From: CAXXOK01 sp001604115
GTDB lineage: Bacteria; Bacillota; Clostridia; Christensenellales; Aristaeellaceae
NCBI GenBank assembly: GCA_034928535.1
Contig: JAYFOV010000013.1
Location: 1 to 64,000, forward strand
Length of the DNA: 64,000 bases
Direction of reading: 5' to 3'
Below are positions 35,498 to 43,536 of this stretch, piece by piece (positions within the stretch are counted from its first letter, which is position 1; each line of letters starts with the position of its first letter). Position numbers and translations under genes: made by a program. The notes below the pieces were generated by a model. It did not search any database. It saw nothing but the letters and a program-made list of their open reading frames with translations, and had not been told where the DNA came from.

Positions 35498-36346
35498 CTA
35501 CGTGGGGAAGGCATCGCGCCGTGCGGCCACAAACCGTTCCTTGCCATACAGATCACGGTGGATGCTCGCTTGCGTAATCAGCCCGCCTGCCGCCAGCAGC
35601 CCCGCGACCGCCTGCGCCTGCCCATCGCCAACCTCCACCATCAGGGAGCCTCCCGCTGTCAGCAGCGCGGGAGCTTCCGCAGCCAGTCGACGGTAAAAGA
35701 CGAGCCCATCCGCTCCACCGTCCAGTGCAAGGCGCGGTTCAAAGCGCACCTCCGGCTGGAGCGTATCGCATGCCTGCGTTTCTATATAGGGCGGGTTGCT
35801 CACGATCAGGTCAAAGGTTTGCCCTGCCAGCGGCTGTAGCAGATCCCCCTGCAAAAAGCGCACATCCGCGCCGTTTTGCTTGGCATTGTGCTGCGCCAGG
35901 GTCAGCGCATCCCAGCTCATATCGGTGGCGGTGACGGCCGCCTGCGGGCAAAGGCGCTTGAGGGTCACCGCAATCGCCCCGCTGCCAGTGCAAACATCGG
36001 CCACGCGCGGCGCTTCCATGCCTTGCAGGCACGAAAGCGCCAGTTCGCACAACGTTTCAGTTTCCTGCCGGGGGATGAGCACGCGGGCATCCACCGTAAA
36101 ATCAAATCCATAAAAGCACTGCGTGCCTAGCACATATTGCAAAGGTTGCCGCGTGCCGCGCAAAAGCAGGAGTGAACGAAACCGTTCCTCCTGCTCGGGC
36201 GTCAGGCTTTCCCTCGCCTTGAGCCGCAGTGTCATGGGCGCATCCCCCGTGGCGGCGCTGAGCAGTGCCACCGCATCCAATTCCGGATCAGGCACACTTT
36301 GCAGCGCCGTTTTTCCCAGGGAGATGGCCTGGCGAATGGTCATCAT
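35498..36346 (-). CDS. prmC: release-factor glutamine methyltransferase
   Basis: The 282-residue enzyme has the SAM-binding VADVCTGSGAIAV and the active-site NPPY in IVSNPPYIE. It methylates the Gln of the release-factor GGQ motif. The ATG at 36346 touches the yqhQ stop (36347-36349). prfA follows 77 bases later; the order prmC then prfA is conserved in Firmicutes. Confidence 0.94.
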   Translation of the reverse strand: MMTIRQAISLGKTALQSVPDPELDAVALLSAATGDAPMTLRLKARESLTPEQEERFRSLLLLRGTRQPLQYVLGTQCFYGFDFTVDARVLIPRQETETLCELALSCLQGMEAPRVADVCTGSGAIAVTLKRLCPQAAVTATDMSWDALTLAQHNAKQNGADVRFLQGDLLQPLAGQTFDLIVSNPPYIETQACDTLQPEVRFEPRLALDGGADGLVFYRRLAAEAPALLTAGGSLMVEVGDGQAQAVAGLLAAGGLITQASIHRDLYGKERFVAARRDAFPT

Positions 36347-37450
36347 TCAGTCCAGTGCAGCGGTCAAAGGCTGCATGTCGCCTGCCATCGTGCCGGATGT
36401 TTCCGCACCGCGGTCTGCCGCGGCATCACCGACAGGCGGGGTATACCCGGGGTCGCTTTCCCGGTAGTCCCGCAGCACTGCCCAGCCTTCCGGCGTGCGT
36501 TTGGCATGCGCAGGCAGGCCATGCAGCGCAACATTCATGGCCACGATGGCCACCTCCACCATCGCGTCCGTAGGGGGGCGCGTGGTCAGCCGCTGCATCT
36601 GCATGCCCGGCCAACGCAGCGCCTTGGTCAACGCGCTCTGGCTGTGCGCCAGACGCTTGAGCACTTCATAGCTGATGCCGGCCACTACGGGCAACAGCGC
36701 AAGCCGGCTGAGCAGCCGCCAGATGAACGCCCCGCCCTGATACCCTACCAGCGTAAAGAGCACAATGGAAATCACAAACACGATGAGCAAAAAGCTGGTG
36801 CCGCAACGCGGGTGCAGCGTGCCAAACTTCTGCGCGTTTTCCGGGGTCAGTGGCAGGTCGTTTTCATTGGCGTAGACGGTTTTATGCTCCGCGCCGTGAT
36901 ACTCAAAGGTACGCCGCACCTCCGGCACCGTGGCGCAAAAGAGGATGTAGCCCACCAAAATGGCGATGCGCAGCAGCCCGCTCAGCAAATTGACCAGCCA
37001 GCTCATGGACGGTTCCGGCCAAAAGCCTTTGAGCAATTTGGCAAACAGCTCCGGCAGCACAAAAAACAGGCCGACCGAAAGCACCACCGCAAGCACGATC
37101 GCCACTGCCATCACGATTTTATCAATGCCTTTGCCGAGCTTTTTGCTCAGCCACATTTCAAACTTAGTGGGCTCCTCGTCCAGGATGCCCAGCATATCGG
37201 TGCTCTGCTGCAAGGTGCTCATTCCCTGGCTGAACATGGTAAACATGCTCACTGTGCCGCGCACGAACGGCCACCCCATCCATTTATGTTTCTTGGCCAG
37301 ACTCTCATAGGGGTTGTGGCGAACCACGATCGTGTTGTCCGGGCGGCGCACCGCAATGGCAATGGCATCCGGCGATTTCATCATCACGCCTTCCATGACG
37401 GCTTGCCCGCCGATATCCACACGCTTGCAGGTTTCCTGTTGTTTTTTCAT
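36347..37450 (-). CDS. yqhQ: DUF1385 membrane protein, YqhQ type
   Basis: The 367-residue protein starts with IGGQAVMEGVMMKSPD and has GAEHKTVYANE, both family hallmarks, with several membrane segments (about 110-135, 160-180, 220-250). Biochemical role is unknown; the gene commonly travels with prmC and prfA in Clostridia. AAAGGAT precedes the ATG. The last 50 residues are a low-similarity tail. Confidence 0.9.
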   Translation of the reverse strand: MKKQQETCKRVDIGGQAVMEGVMMKSPDAIAIAVRRPDNTIVVRHNPYESLAKKHKWMGWPFVRGTVSMFTMFSQGMSTLQQSTDMLGILDEEPTKFEMWLSKKLGKGIDKIVMAVAIVLAVVLSVGLFFVLPELFAKLLKGFWPEPSMSWLVNLLSGLLRIAILVGYILFCATVPEVRRTFEYHGAEHKTVYANENDLPLTPENAQKFGTLHPRCGTSFLLIVFVISIVLFTLVGYQGGAFIWRLLSRLALLPVVAGISYEVLKRLAHSQSALTKALRWPGMQMQRLTTRPPTDAMVEVAIVAMNVALHGLPAHAKRTPEGWAVLRDYRESDPGYTPPVGDAAADRGAETSGTMAGDMQPLTAALD

Positions 37451-37531
37451 CTGGGTGTATCCTTTCCGCCCGCGCTGGGCTCCCTGTTTTTTTTCGAGAA
37501 ATACATGCCGTTTCCTGCTTGCATGCAGCGG

Positions 37532-38479
37532 CTAAAATTCCATTTTCAAGCTGCGGCGAAACAGCTTGTCCACCGCCTCGCGCGCATCCGCCTTTTCGTA
37601 GAGCACTTGATACACAGCGCGGCTGATGGGCAGTTCCACCCCGGTCTGCGCCTCCAGATCAAGCAGCGCCTTCACGGTGTAGTAGCCCTCCGCCAGCTCG
37701 TCATAAGGCTCGCCGGTGACCACGCATTCGCCAAAACGGCGGTTGTGGCTGTAGGGGGAAAAGATGGTAGCCTCATAATCGCCCAGATGGCACAGGCCAT
37801 AGGCGCTCAGTTCGTTGCCGCCCAGCGCATTGATGAGCCGCGCTACCTCCCGTGTGCCACGGCTCATCAGCGCGCCTTTGAGCGTGCCCAAATGCACGCC
37901 ATCCAGTGCGCCCGCCGCAATGCCCACCACATTTTTCGCCGCCGCGCCAACCTCATTGCCAATCAGGTCACGGCCATAATAGAACCGGATCAGATCGCCC
38001 GCAAACATATCGATCAGGTCGTTTTTGAGGGTTTCGTCCTGGCTGTCGATCACCATGCAGTTGGGCACGCCCCGGGTAAACTCCTGCACATGCCCAGGCC
38101 CGATCCACACGCCCACCGGCTGCTCCGCGCCCAACACCTCAGCCGCAATCACGCTCAGGCGCTTGCCCGTGCCGATTTCCAGCCCTTTCATGCACAACAC
38201 CAGCGGCTTGCCACGGAAGGTCTGCGCATGTTGCGCCAACAGTGCCCGCAGCCCCTGCGACCCGATGGAGATCACGTACACCTCCGCATCTTCAGGCAGC
38301 CGCGCTGTGAGGGTCACACGCTCCGGAAGGGTCACCAGGCCATTGGTACGGGTGCGGCGGAACGCCTCCATATGCCGGGAGCCATCCCGTCCATAGAGAG
38401 ACACCTGATGCCCAAGTTTGTCCGCATACCAAGCCAAAAAAGAACCCCAGCGCCCACATCCAACAACTGTTACCCGCAT
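37532..38479 (-). CDS. gpsA: NAD(P)-dependent glycerol-3-phosphate dehydrogenase
   Basis: The 315-residue enzyme opens with the dinucleotide motif VVGCGRWGSFLA and contains the catalytic Lys in GAAAKNVVGIAAG plus KGLEIGTG. It makes sn-glycerol 3-phosphate for phospholipids. It is probably the first gene of the run gpsA-yqhQ-prmC-prfA-tsaC-ywlE on the minus strand. Confidence 0.92.
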   Translation of the reverse strand: MRVTVVGCGRWGSFLAWYADKLGHQVSLYGRDGSRHMEAFRRTRTNGLVTLPERVTLTARLPEDAEVYVISIGSQGLRALLAQHAQTFRGKPLVLCMKGLEIGTGKRLSVIAAEVLGAEQPVGVWIGPGHVQEFTRGVPNCMVIDSQDETLKNDLIDMFAGDLIRFYYGRDLIGNEVGAAAKNVVGIAAGALDGVHLGTLKGALMSRGTREVARLINALGGNELSAYGLCHLGDYEATIFSPYSHNRRFGECVVTGEPYDELAEGYYTVKALLDLEAQTGVELPISRAVYQVLYEKADAREAVDKLFRRSLKMEF

Positions 38480-38499
38480 GCTTCACCCTCCCAGCCAGC

Positions 38500-38528
38500 A
38501 TCATATCACGATACGCCGCGCAGCACAA
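38500..38528 (-). promoter_or_regulatory. possible gpsA promoter
   Basis: Minus strand TTGTGC (38523-38528), 17-base spacer, TATGAT (38500-38505), about 20 bases ahead of gpsA. The -35 box is poor. Confidence 0.4.
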
Positions 38529-38605
38529 GTTACCCGGCTCGCCCACCATGCCCTGCGACGCGTGAAAAATATCCCATTTTTGCCATGCCAATCATGACTA
38601 CCCGA

Positions 38606-38635
38606 TTGACGAAAACCGTTTCACCGTTGTAAGAT
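38606..38635 (+). promoter_or_regulatory. promoter of the HerA-like gene
   Basis: TTGACG (38606-38611), 18-base spacer, TAAGAT (38630-38635). Confidence 0.5.
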
Positions 38636-38674
38636 AAGGTTATACATTCTGCACGTAAAAAAGGAGGATGCAAC

Positions 38675-40579
38675 ATGTTACTGGACGGTAAAATCTGGGT
38701 GGGCACCAGCGGGAATGCGCCCGTCTGCCTGCTCCCGAATATGGCCAATCGCCATGGGCTGATCGCCGGTGCTACCGGTACCGGAAAAACCGTAACGCTC
38801 AAGGTTTTGGCGGAGGGGTTTTCCGCCATGGGCGTGCCTGTGTTCCTCAGCGATATCAAAGGCGATTTGAGCGGCATGGTTCGCATGGGCGAAAATACGG
38901 ACAAAATCGCCCAACGGCTGATGGATGTGGGCGTGAATCAGTTTGCCTTTGAGACCTTCCCAACCGAGTTTTGGGACGTGTATGGCGAGCAGGGGCACCC
39001 GGTGCGCACGACTGTGAGCGAGATGGGGCCGCTGCTGTTGGGGCGCATGCTCAACCTGAACGAGACGCAGGCCGGCGTTCTCAACATCCTCTTCCGTGTG
39101 GCGGATGATGAAAACATGCTCCTGCTGGACATCAAGGATCTGAAAGCCATGCTGGCTTATGTGGGCGAGAATGCCAGCCGCTACACCCTGAACTACGGCA
39201 ACGTGAGCAAGGCGACCATCGGCGCCATCCAGCGTGCCGTGGCTGTGCTGGAGGATCAGGGGGGCGATCTTTTCTTTGGCGAGCCTGCGCTGAACATCAT
39301 CGACTGGATGCAGCTGGATGAGAACGGCCGCGGCACGATCAATGTGCTGGCCAGCGATCGGCTATTCCTCAACCCGCTGATGTATTCCACCTTCCTGCTG
39401 TGGATGCTCTCCGAGCTGTATGAAACCCTCCCGGAGCAAGGGGATTCGGACAAACCCCGCATGGTGTTCTTCTTTGATGAGGCGCACCTGCTCTTTAACA
39501 ACTGCGGCAAGCAGCTGATGGATAAAATCGAGCAGGTCGTGCGCCTGATCCGCAGCAAAGGCGTGGGTGTGTACTTCATTACCCAAAGCCCGGCTGATGT
39601 GCCCATGACCATCCTCGGCCAGTTGGGCAACCGGGTGCAGCACGCGCTGCGCGCCTTTACCCCGCTGGATCAGAAGGCGGTCAAGGTAGCGGCGCAGACC
39701 TTCCGCGTCAATCCTGCCTTTGATACGGAGCAGGCCATTACTCAGCTGCAGACCGGCGAAGCCCTGATCTCCTTCCTGGATGAAAAAGGAGCGCCCTCGG
39801 TGGTCACCCGCAGCACGATCCTGCCGCCCCAAAGCTATATGGGCGCGATCGACGCATCCCTTCGCAAGACTTTTATGGATACCAGCCGCTTTGCAGGCGT
39901 CTATGAAGAACAAATCGACCGGGACAGTGCCTATGAATACCTGGCAGCCACCATGAATCTGGGCCGCCCAAGCACCGTGCAGCAGGCTGCACCGGTGTTT
40001 CAGCCGTCCGCGCCTGCGCCGCAGGCCGCGCCCGCAGTGCAGGCGGCGCCCTCCGCATCGTTCATGGTGTTTGATCCCGTAAGCGGCCAGTATGTGCAAA
40101 AGCAGTTGGACACCATGAGCCCCTTGCCCGAAGCGCAGGCGGCACCCGCGACGCCGGCACCTGCTGCGCCTTCCGCGCCTATCCCCGCCGCGCAGGCAGC
40201 GCCCGCAGGGCAAACCATCCGCCAAAATGTGCTGGTGCATGATCCGCTCACAGGCTCCTACGTACAAAAGGAGATGACCCTGGCGCTGGATCCCGCCACC
40301 GGCCAGTATGTGCCCGTGATGACGGAAGCCGAGGCCAAGGCAGCCGCCAAAGCAGCCAAGGATGCCGAAGCCGCCAAGGCGAAAGCTGCCAAAGAAGCCG
40401 AGACGCTGGCGCGCCGCGAGCAGGCAGATGCGCTGCGGGAAGAGCGCGCAGACCGTGCCCGCCGCAATGACAGTGTGCTGGGTCGCATCAAGAATTCCGC
40501 CATCAACACCGCAACGCGCACAGTGGTCAACGAGCTCACGCGAGGGCTGCTCGGTGGTCTCACCGGCAAAAAAAGGTAA
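38675..40579 (+). CDS. HerA-like ATPase, DUF853 (YjgR) family
   Basis: The 634-residue protein has Walker A GATGTGKT (residues about 32-39) and Walker B MVFFFDEAHLLF, followed by a sensor region VYFITQSPADVP. The core (1-440) resembles HerA/FtsK-type hexameric ATPases, but its cellular role is unknown. After it come three short DPxxGxYVxK-like repeats (DPVSGQYVQK, DPLTGSYVQK, DPATGQYVPV) in an Ala/Pro linker and a charged Ala/Lys/Glu coiled coil before the end. AAGGAGG precedes the ATG. It is a single gene with its own terminator. Confidence 0.88.
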   Translation: MLLDGKIWVGTSGNAPVCLLPNMANRHGLIAGATGTGKTVTLKVLAEGFSAMGVPVFLSDIKGDLSGMVRMGENTDKIAQRLMDVGVNQFAFETFPTEFWDVYGEQGHPVRTTVSEMGPLLLGRMLNLNETQAGVLNILFRVADDENMLLLDIKDLKAMLAYVGENASRYTLNYGNVSKATIGAIQRAVAVLEDQGGDLFFGEPALNIIDWMQLDENGRGTINVLASDRLFLNPLMYSTFLLWMLSELYETLPEQGDSDKPRMVFFFDEAHLLFNNCGKQLMDKIEQVVRLIRSKGVGVYFITQSPADVPMTILGQLGNRVQHALRAFTPLDQKAVKVAAQTFRVNPAFDTEQAITQLQTGEALISFLDEKGAPSVVTRSTILPPQSYMGAIDASLRKTFMDTSRFAGVYEEQIDRDSAYEYLAATMNLGRPSTVQQAAPVFQPSAPAPQAAPAVQAAPSASFMVFDPVSGQYVQKQLDTMSPLPEAQAAPATPAPAAPSAPIPAAQAAPAGQTIRQNVLVHDPLTGSYVQKEMTLALDPATGQYVPVMTEAEAKAAAKAAKDAEAAKAKAAKEAETLARREQADALREERADRARRNDSVLGRIKNSAINTATRTVVNELTRGLLGGLTGKKR

Positions 40580-40595
40580 GGTTTACACCCATCAT

Positions 40596-40627
40596 AAAGG
40601 AGCCGGAGAGTTTTCTCCGGCTCCTTT
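40596..40627. terminator. terminator of the HerA-like gene
   Basis: A perfect 14-bp stem (AAAGGAGCCGGAGA with its complement) with a GTTT loop, ending in TTT. It lies between convergent genes and can act on both strands. Confidence 0.88.
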
Positions 40628-40766
40628 GCTGCATCCAGGCATGCCCGCCTGCCCCTATTGCCGCGTCGGCGGCCGCTCCCACAACCAACCTTTAGGTCAG
40701 GCGCTATTCGTCCCTGTGCGCCATGCAAGGGGTCACGCGTTGTGCAGCATAGCCACGGCGTAGCTT

Positions 40767-41471
40767 TCAGGTTTCCCCATCCGGGCGTTTCCCCCTGGCG
40801 TGGGCGGCGCCATGTTTGCCTGTACTGCGGTTGGGCTTGGGCCGGCTTGTCCCCGGCATTCGGCGTTGCAGCACCGCATCGCTGGCCACAGAATAGCCGA
40901 AAAACCCGATTTCACTGCCTGTGGCGCGATATTTGCCATGCACAAAGCTCACAAGCGCCATGGCTTGCTCATCAATGCTGCCATCCGTGCGGAAGTATGC
41001 CTGCGCGACCGAAACCTGCATGATTTCCGCCAAAAACAGGTCATGACTGCCCAGGGGCACCACTTGCCGTATCTTACAGCTCAGGTATGCAGGCGCTTCG
41101 GCCAAAGCCGGAGCGCTGTCCAGCCCTTCAGCCGGGATCGCGTGCAATCCCAGCGCCTTGAATTTATCCACATCGCGGCCGCTTTTGACCCCGCAATAGT
41201 CCATGGCAAACAGCAGCGGCTCCCCCACCAGGTTAACGGTGCACTCCCCGCTGGCTAACAGCAGCGCATGGCTGTGGCGCTCCCGCCGAACGCTGATACC
41301 CAGCATCGGCGGCTTGGTGCAGCAGATGCCCGTCCATGCGATCGTAATCAGATTGGGTTTGCCTGCGCCACCGTTTTGCCACCCGCCATCCGCCGCACAC
41401 CCGACCAGCACTGTGGGCAGCGGGCACAGGTAGGTCGTTGCGCCGATGGTACGGAACGCCGCCTCCGCCAT
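40767..41471 (-). CDS. flavin reductase family protein (FMN-binding split barrel)
   Basis: The 234-residue protein fits the DIM6/NTAB flavin reductase fold: PLPTVLVGCA, PNLITIAWTGICCTKPPMLGISVR, SGECTVNLV and FRTDGSIDE...FVHGKYRA. These enzymes bind FMN and move electrons from NAD(P)H. The C-terminal 30 residues are basic and variable. The ATG at 41471 has GGGAG 8 bases upstream; the GTG at 41480 abuts that site and is less likely. Confidence 0.85.
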   Translation of the reverse strand: MAEAAFRTIGATTYLCPLPTVLVGCAADGGWQNGGAGKPNLITIAWTGICCTKPPMLGISVRRERHSHALLLASGECTVNLVGEPLLFAMDYCGVKSGRDVDKFKALGLHAIPAEGLDSAPALAEAPAYLSCKIRQVVPLGSHDLFLAEIMQVSVAQAYFRTDGSIDEQAMALVSFVHGKYRATGSEIGFFGYSVASDAVLQRRMPGTSRPKPNRSTGKHGAAHARGKRPDGET

Positions 41472-41484
41472 GGAAAACACTCCC

Positions 41485-41513
41485 TTGTATCACGTTTGCT
41501 GTTAGTGTACAAT
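41485..41513 (+). promoter_or_regulatory. possible promoter of the metallophosphoesterase gene
   Basis: TTGTAT (41485-41490), 17-base spacer, TACAAT (41508-41513). It overlaps the opposing flavin-reductase promoter almost completely. Confidence 0.45.
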
Positions 41514-41533
41514 AGCAGACAAGTGGCTGTCAA
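41504..41533 (-). promoter_or_regulatory. flavin reductase promoter
   Basis: Minus strand TTGACA (41528-41533), 18-base spacer, TACACT (41504-41509). Confidence 0.65.
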
Positions 41534-41556
41534 TCAAACCTAGGGAGGGGATCCAC

Positions 41557-42453
41557 CTGCCACGATATGAGTACCGTTACCGCAAGCCCCAGCGCCGCAA
41601 GCCGCGTTTATCCAGGATCTTGATGGTGGTCCTGCTCCTTTTGGCGCTGGCGTATCCTTTTTTCGAAGCCTACCACTTGACCATTGACCACCGCACGGTG
41701 GAAGTTCCCGGCCTGCACCAAAACCTGCGTGGTCTGCGCATCGTCTTTGTGACAGACATACACATGAGCTCGCGCTACCCCGCATGGATGGTGCAGGATC
41801 TGGTCAAAACCATCAATAGCCAGAGCGCGGATGTAGTTGTGCTGGGTGGCGATTATACCGATACCAGCAGCGATACGCTTGCGTTTTTCCAGTCATTGCC
41901 CCGGATCCAGGCTCGCCTGGGCGTGTTCGGGGTGCTTGGCATGCATGACCGCACCGCACCCGAGGGCAACCTGGCGCTGATCGTCAAAGCCATGACTGCA
42001 GCCGGTGTTACCCCCCTGGTGAACAGCGTGAGCCGCATCAAAGTCGGGCAGACTTACCTGTACCTTTCCGGCGTGGACGATTACCAGAGCGGCCAGCCGG
42101 ATACCAAGAGCGTGGCCGCGCAGCTGCGCCAGGATGATTTTGTGATTTTCGTCTCCCACAGCCCGGACGTGTTGCCCGAAGCCATCCGGGCATTGGGCGC
42201 CGATGGGGATAACCACTGGTTTGATCTTGCCTTGTTTGGCGGCACGCACGGCGGTCAAATCACCTTGCTCGGCCTTCCCCTGTTGCCCAGCCGGATCCCG
42301 GATCTGGGCGAGCGCTACCTGCGCGGCTGGCTGGAAGAAAATCGCGCCAGTATCGTCATCAGCAACGGCGTGGGCACGGAAGATTTTCCTGTGCGGTTGT
42401 TCGCTCCCGCTCAGCTCCATGTAGTGACCCTCAAAAACAAAACCGGCGGCTGA
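41557..42453 (+). CDS. membrane-anchored metallophosphoesterase-like protein with altered metal site
   Basis: The 298-residue reading has a basic start (RYEYRYRKPQRRKPR), one membrane segment and a YkuE-like phosphoesterase domain: VFVTDIHMSS, VLGGDYTD, GVLGMHDR, FVSHSPDV and FGGTHGGQI. The family motifs GNHD and GHTHGG are changed to GMHD and GGTHGG, removing an Asn and a His metal ligand, so activity is doubtful. No ATG, GTG or TTG lies between the ribosome site GGGAGGGG (41543-41550) and the codons at 41620-41625; a CTG at 41557 is in frame and spaced 6 bases from it. If that is wrong, translation starts at 41620 or 41623 without the basic tail. Confidence 0.8.
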   Translation: MPRYEYRYRKPQRRKPRLSRILMVVLLLLALAYPFFEAYHLTIDHRTVEVPGLHQNLRGLRIVFVTDIHMSSRYPAWMVQDLVKTINSQSADVVVLGGDYTDTSSDTLAFFQSLPRIQARLGVFGVLGMHDRTAPEGNLALIVKAMTAAGVTPLVNSVSRIKVGQTYLYLSGVDDYQSGQPDTKSVAAQLRQDDFVIFVSHSPDVLPEAIRALGADGDNHWFDLALFGGTHGGQITLLGLPLLPSRIPDLGERYLRGWLEENRASIVISNGVGTEDFPVRLFAPAQLHVVTLKNKTGG

Positions 42454-42491
42454 CAGCCTCGCGATTCACGGCACGCCGCCTGTTTCTTTTT

Positions 42492-42555
42492 CACGCAATA
42501 CCAAAGCGCGCCCCAGCACACTTCTGTGCGCTGGGGCGCGCTTTGGTATTGCGTG
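42492..42555. terminator. 26-bp perfect hairpin between convergent genes
   Basis: Arms 42492-42517 and 42530-42555 are perfectly complementary, with ACA/TGT able to extend into the loop. It has no U-run but sits exactly between the phosphoesterase and PfkB stops. Confidence 0.75.
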
Positions 42556-42575
42556 GGCGCGAATCGGTACGCCCT

Positions 42576-43496
42576 TCAGCCGCGCTCACTGGCGGCGCGC
42601 ATGGCCTGCACATCGCTCACGCGTTCCAGCGTAGGCGGGTGTAGCGGGATGGGAAATTTCATGATCGCCGCTGCTGCCAACGCGGATGCAAAATCCACCG
42701 TTGCCAAATCCGTCATGCCGTGGAGCAGGGCGTAGGTACAGCCTGCCTTGAAGGTATCCCCTGCCCCCAGTGTACTTTCCGCCTTGACGCGGTAAGGCTG
42801 CATCCGCTGCACACTGCCGCCGCTGCGGCCATACAGCAAGGGCTGGTTACCCGCCGTGAGGATGGTGAGCCCTGCACAAGTCGCCATATAACGCTCCAGC
42901 ATGGCCTCCCGCGCTACCCCGACAAAGGAGCCTCGCAGGTACTCCCCGCTCACGGCATTGATGGCCGCATGCGAAGCCAGATAGGAATCCGGCGCGCAGT
43001 CGATGGTCACATAGGGGATGCCCGCCGCAACACACAGCCGCGCCGCATCCTCGCTTGCCTGCCCAAAAAACGGATCGATCGCCGCAACCTTGCACCCTGC
43101 CATATGCGCCGGAGTGGGACGATCCCAACGGTAGCCATCGGCTCCCTGAAACTGCCCGAAGGTGCCCAGGCACGTGCGCGCATCCCCTTCGATGAGCACA
43201 AAATCCTCAAGCCCGTCAAACGTCTCATCATAGGTGAGCAGGCTCAGATCCACCGGTTTGCCGGCAAAATAGGCAAAAACAGCGTCCCGGGTATGCCGCC
43301 CCATCCAGGTGCCCGCCATCCGCACGCTGCAGCCCAAGGAGGCCAGCACCGCAGCGCCGACACCGGTCTCCCCGCCGATCAGGCGGTAGCGGGCGGCCAG
43401 CTCGCCGTAACCATCGCGCGGCGGCATGCCATCCCGCAGCAGCAGGCTGTGCGTCATCAAAATCTGTCCGTACAGATACACCTGTGCGTCTGGCAT
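42576..43496 (-). CDS. PfkB-family carbohydrate/nucleoside kinase
   Basis: The 306-residue kinase has the PfkB signature with the catalytic Asp in STLGAGDTFKAGC and a glycine pair region GGETGVGAAVLASLG. The substrate is not clear. The ATG at 43496 has GGAG 8 bases upstream; the frame continues to 43580 without similarity. It begins 40 bases after the pyruvate kinase stop, so the two form an operon. Confidence 0.87.
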   Translation of the reverse strand: MPDAQVYLYGQILMTHSLLLRDGMPPRDGYGELAARYRLIGGETGVGAAVLASLGCSVRMAGTWMGRHTRDAVFAYFAGKPVDLSLLTYDETFDGLEDFVLIEGDARTCLGTFGQFQGADGYRWDRPTPAHMAGCKVAAIDPFFGQASEDAARLCVAAGIPYVTIDCAPDSYLASHAAINAVSGEYLRGSFVGVAREAMLERYMATCAGLTILTAGNQPLLYGRSGGSVQRMQPYRVKAESTLGAGDTFKAGCTYALLHGMTDLATVDFASALAAAAIMKFPIPLHPPTLERVSDVQAMRAASERG

Positions 43497-43536
43497 TGCG
43501 TGTGCTCCTCTCCTTAGGGTTCGCCCGCAGGCCACG

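Noticed and set aside
36299..38632. 777-codon open frame on the plus strand opposite prmC, yqhQ and gpsA
   Set aside because: Antisense to conserved genes with recognisable motifs, and its composition is typical of a shadow frame.
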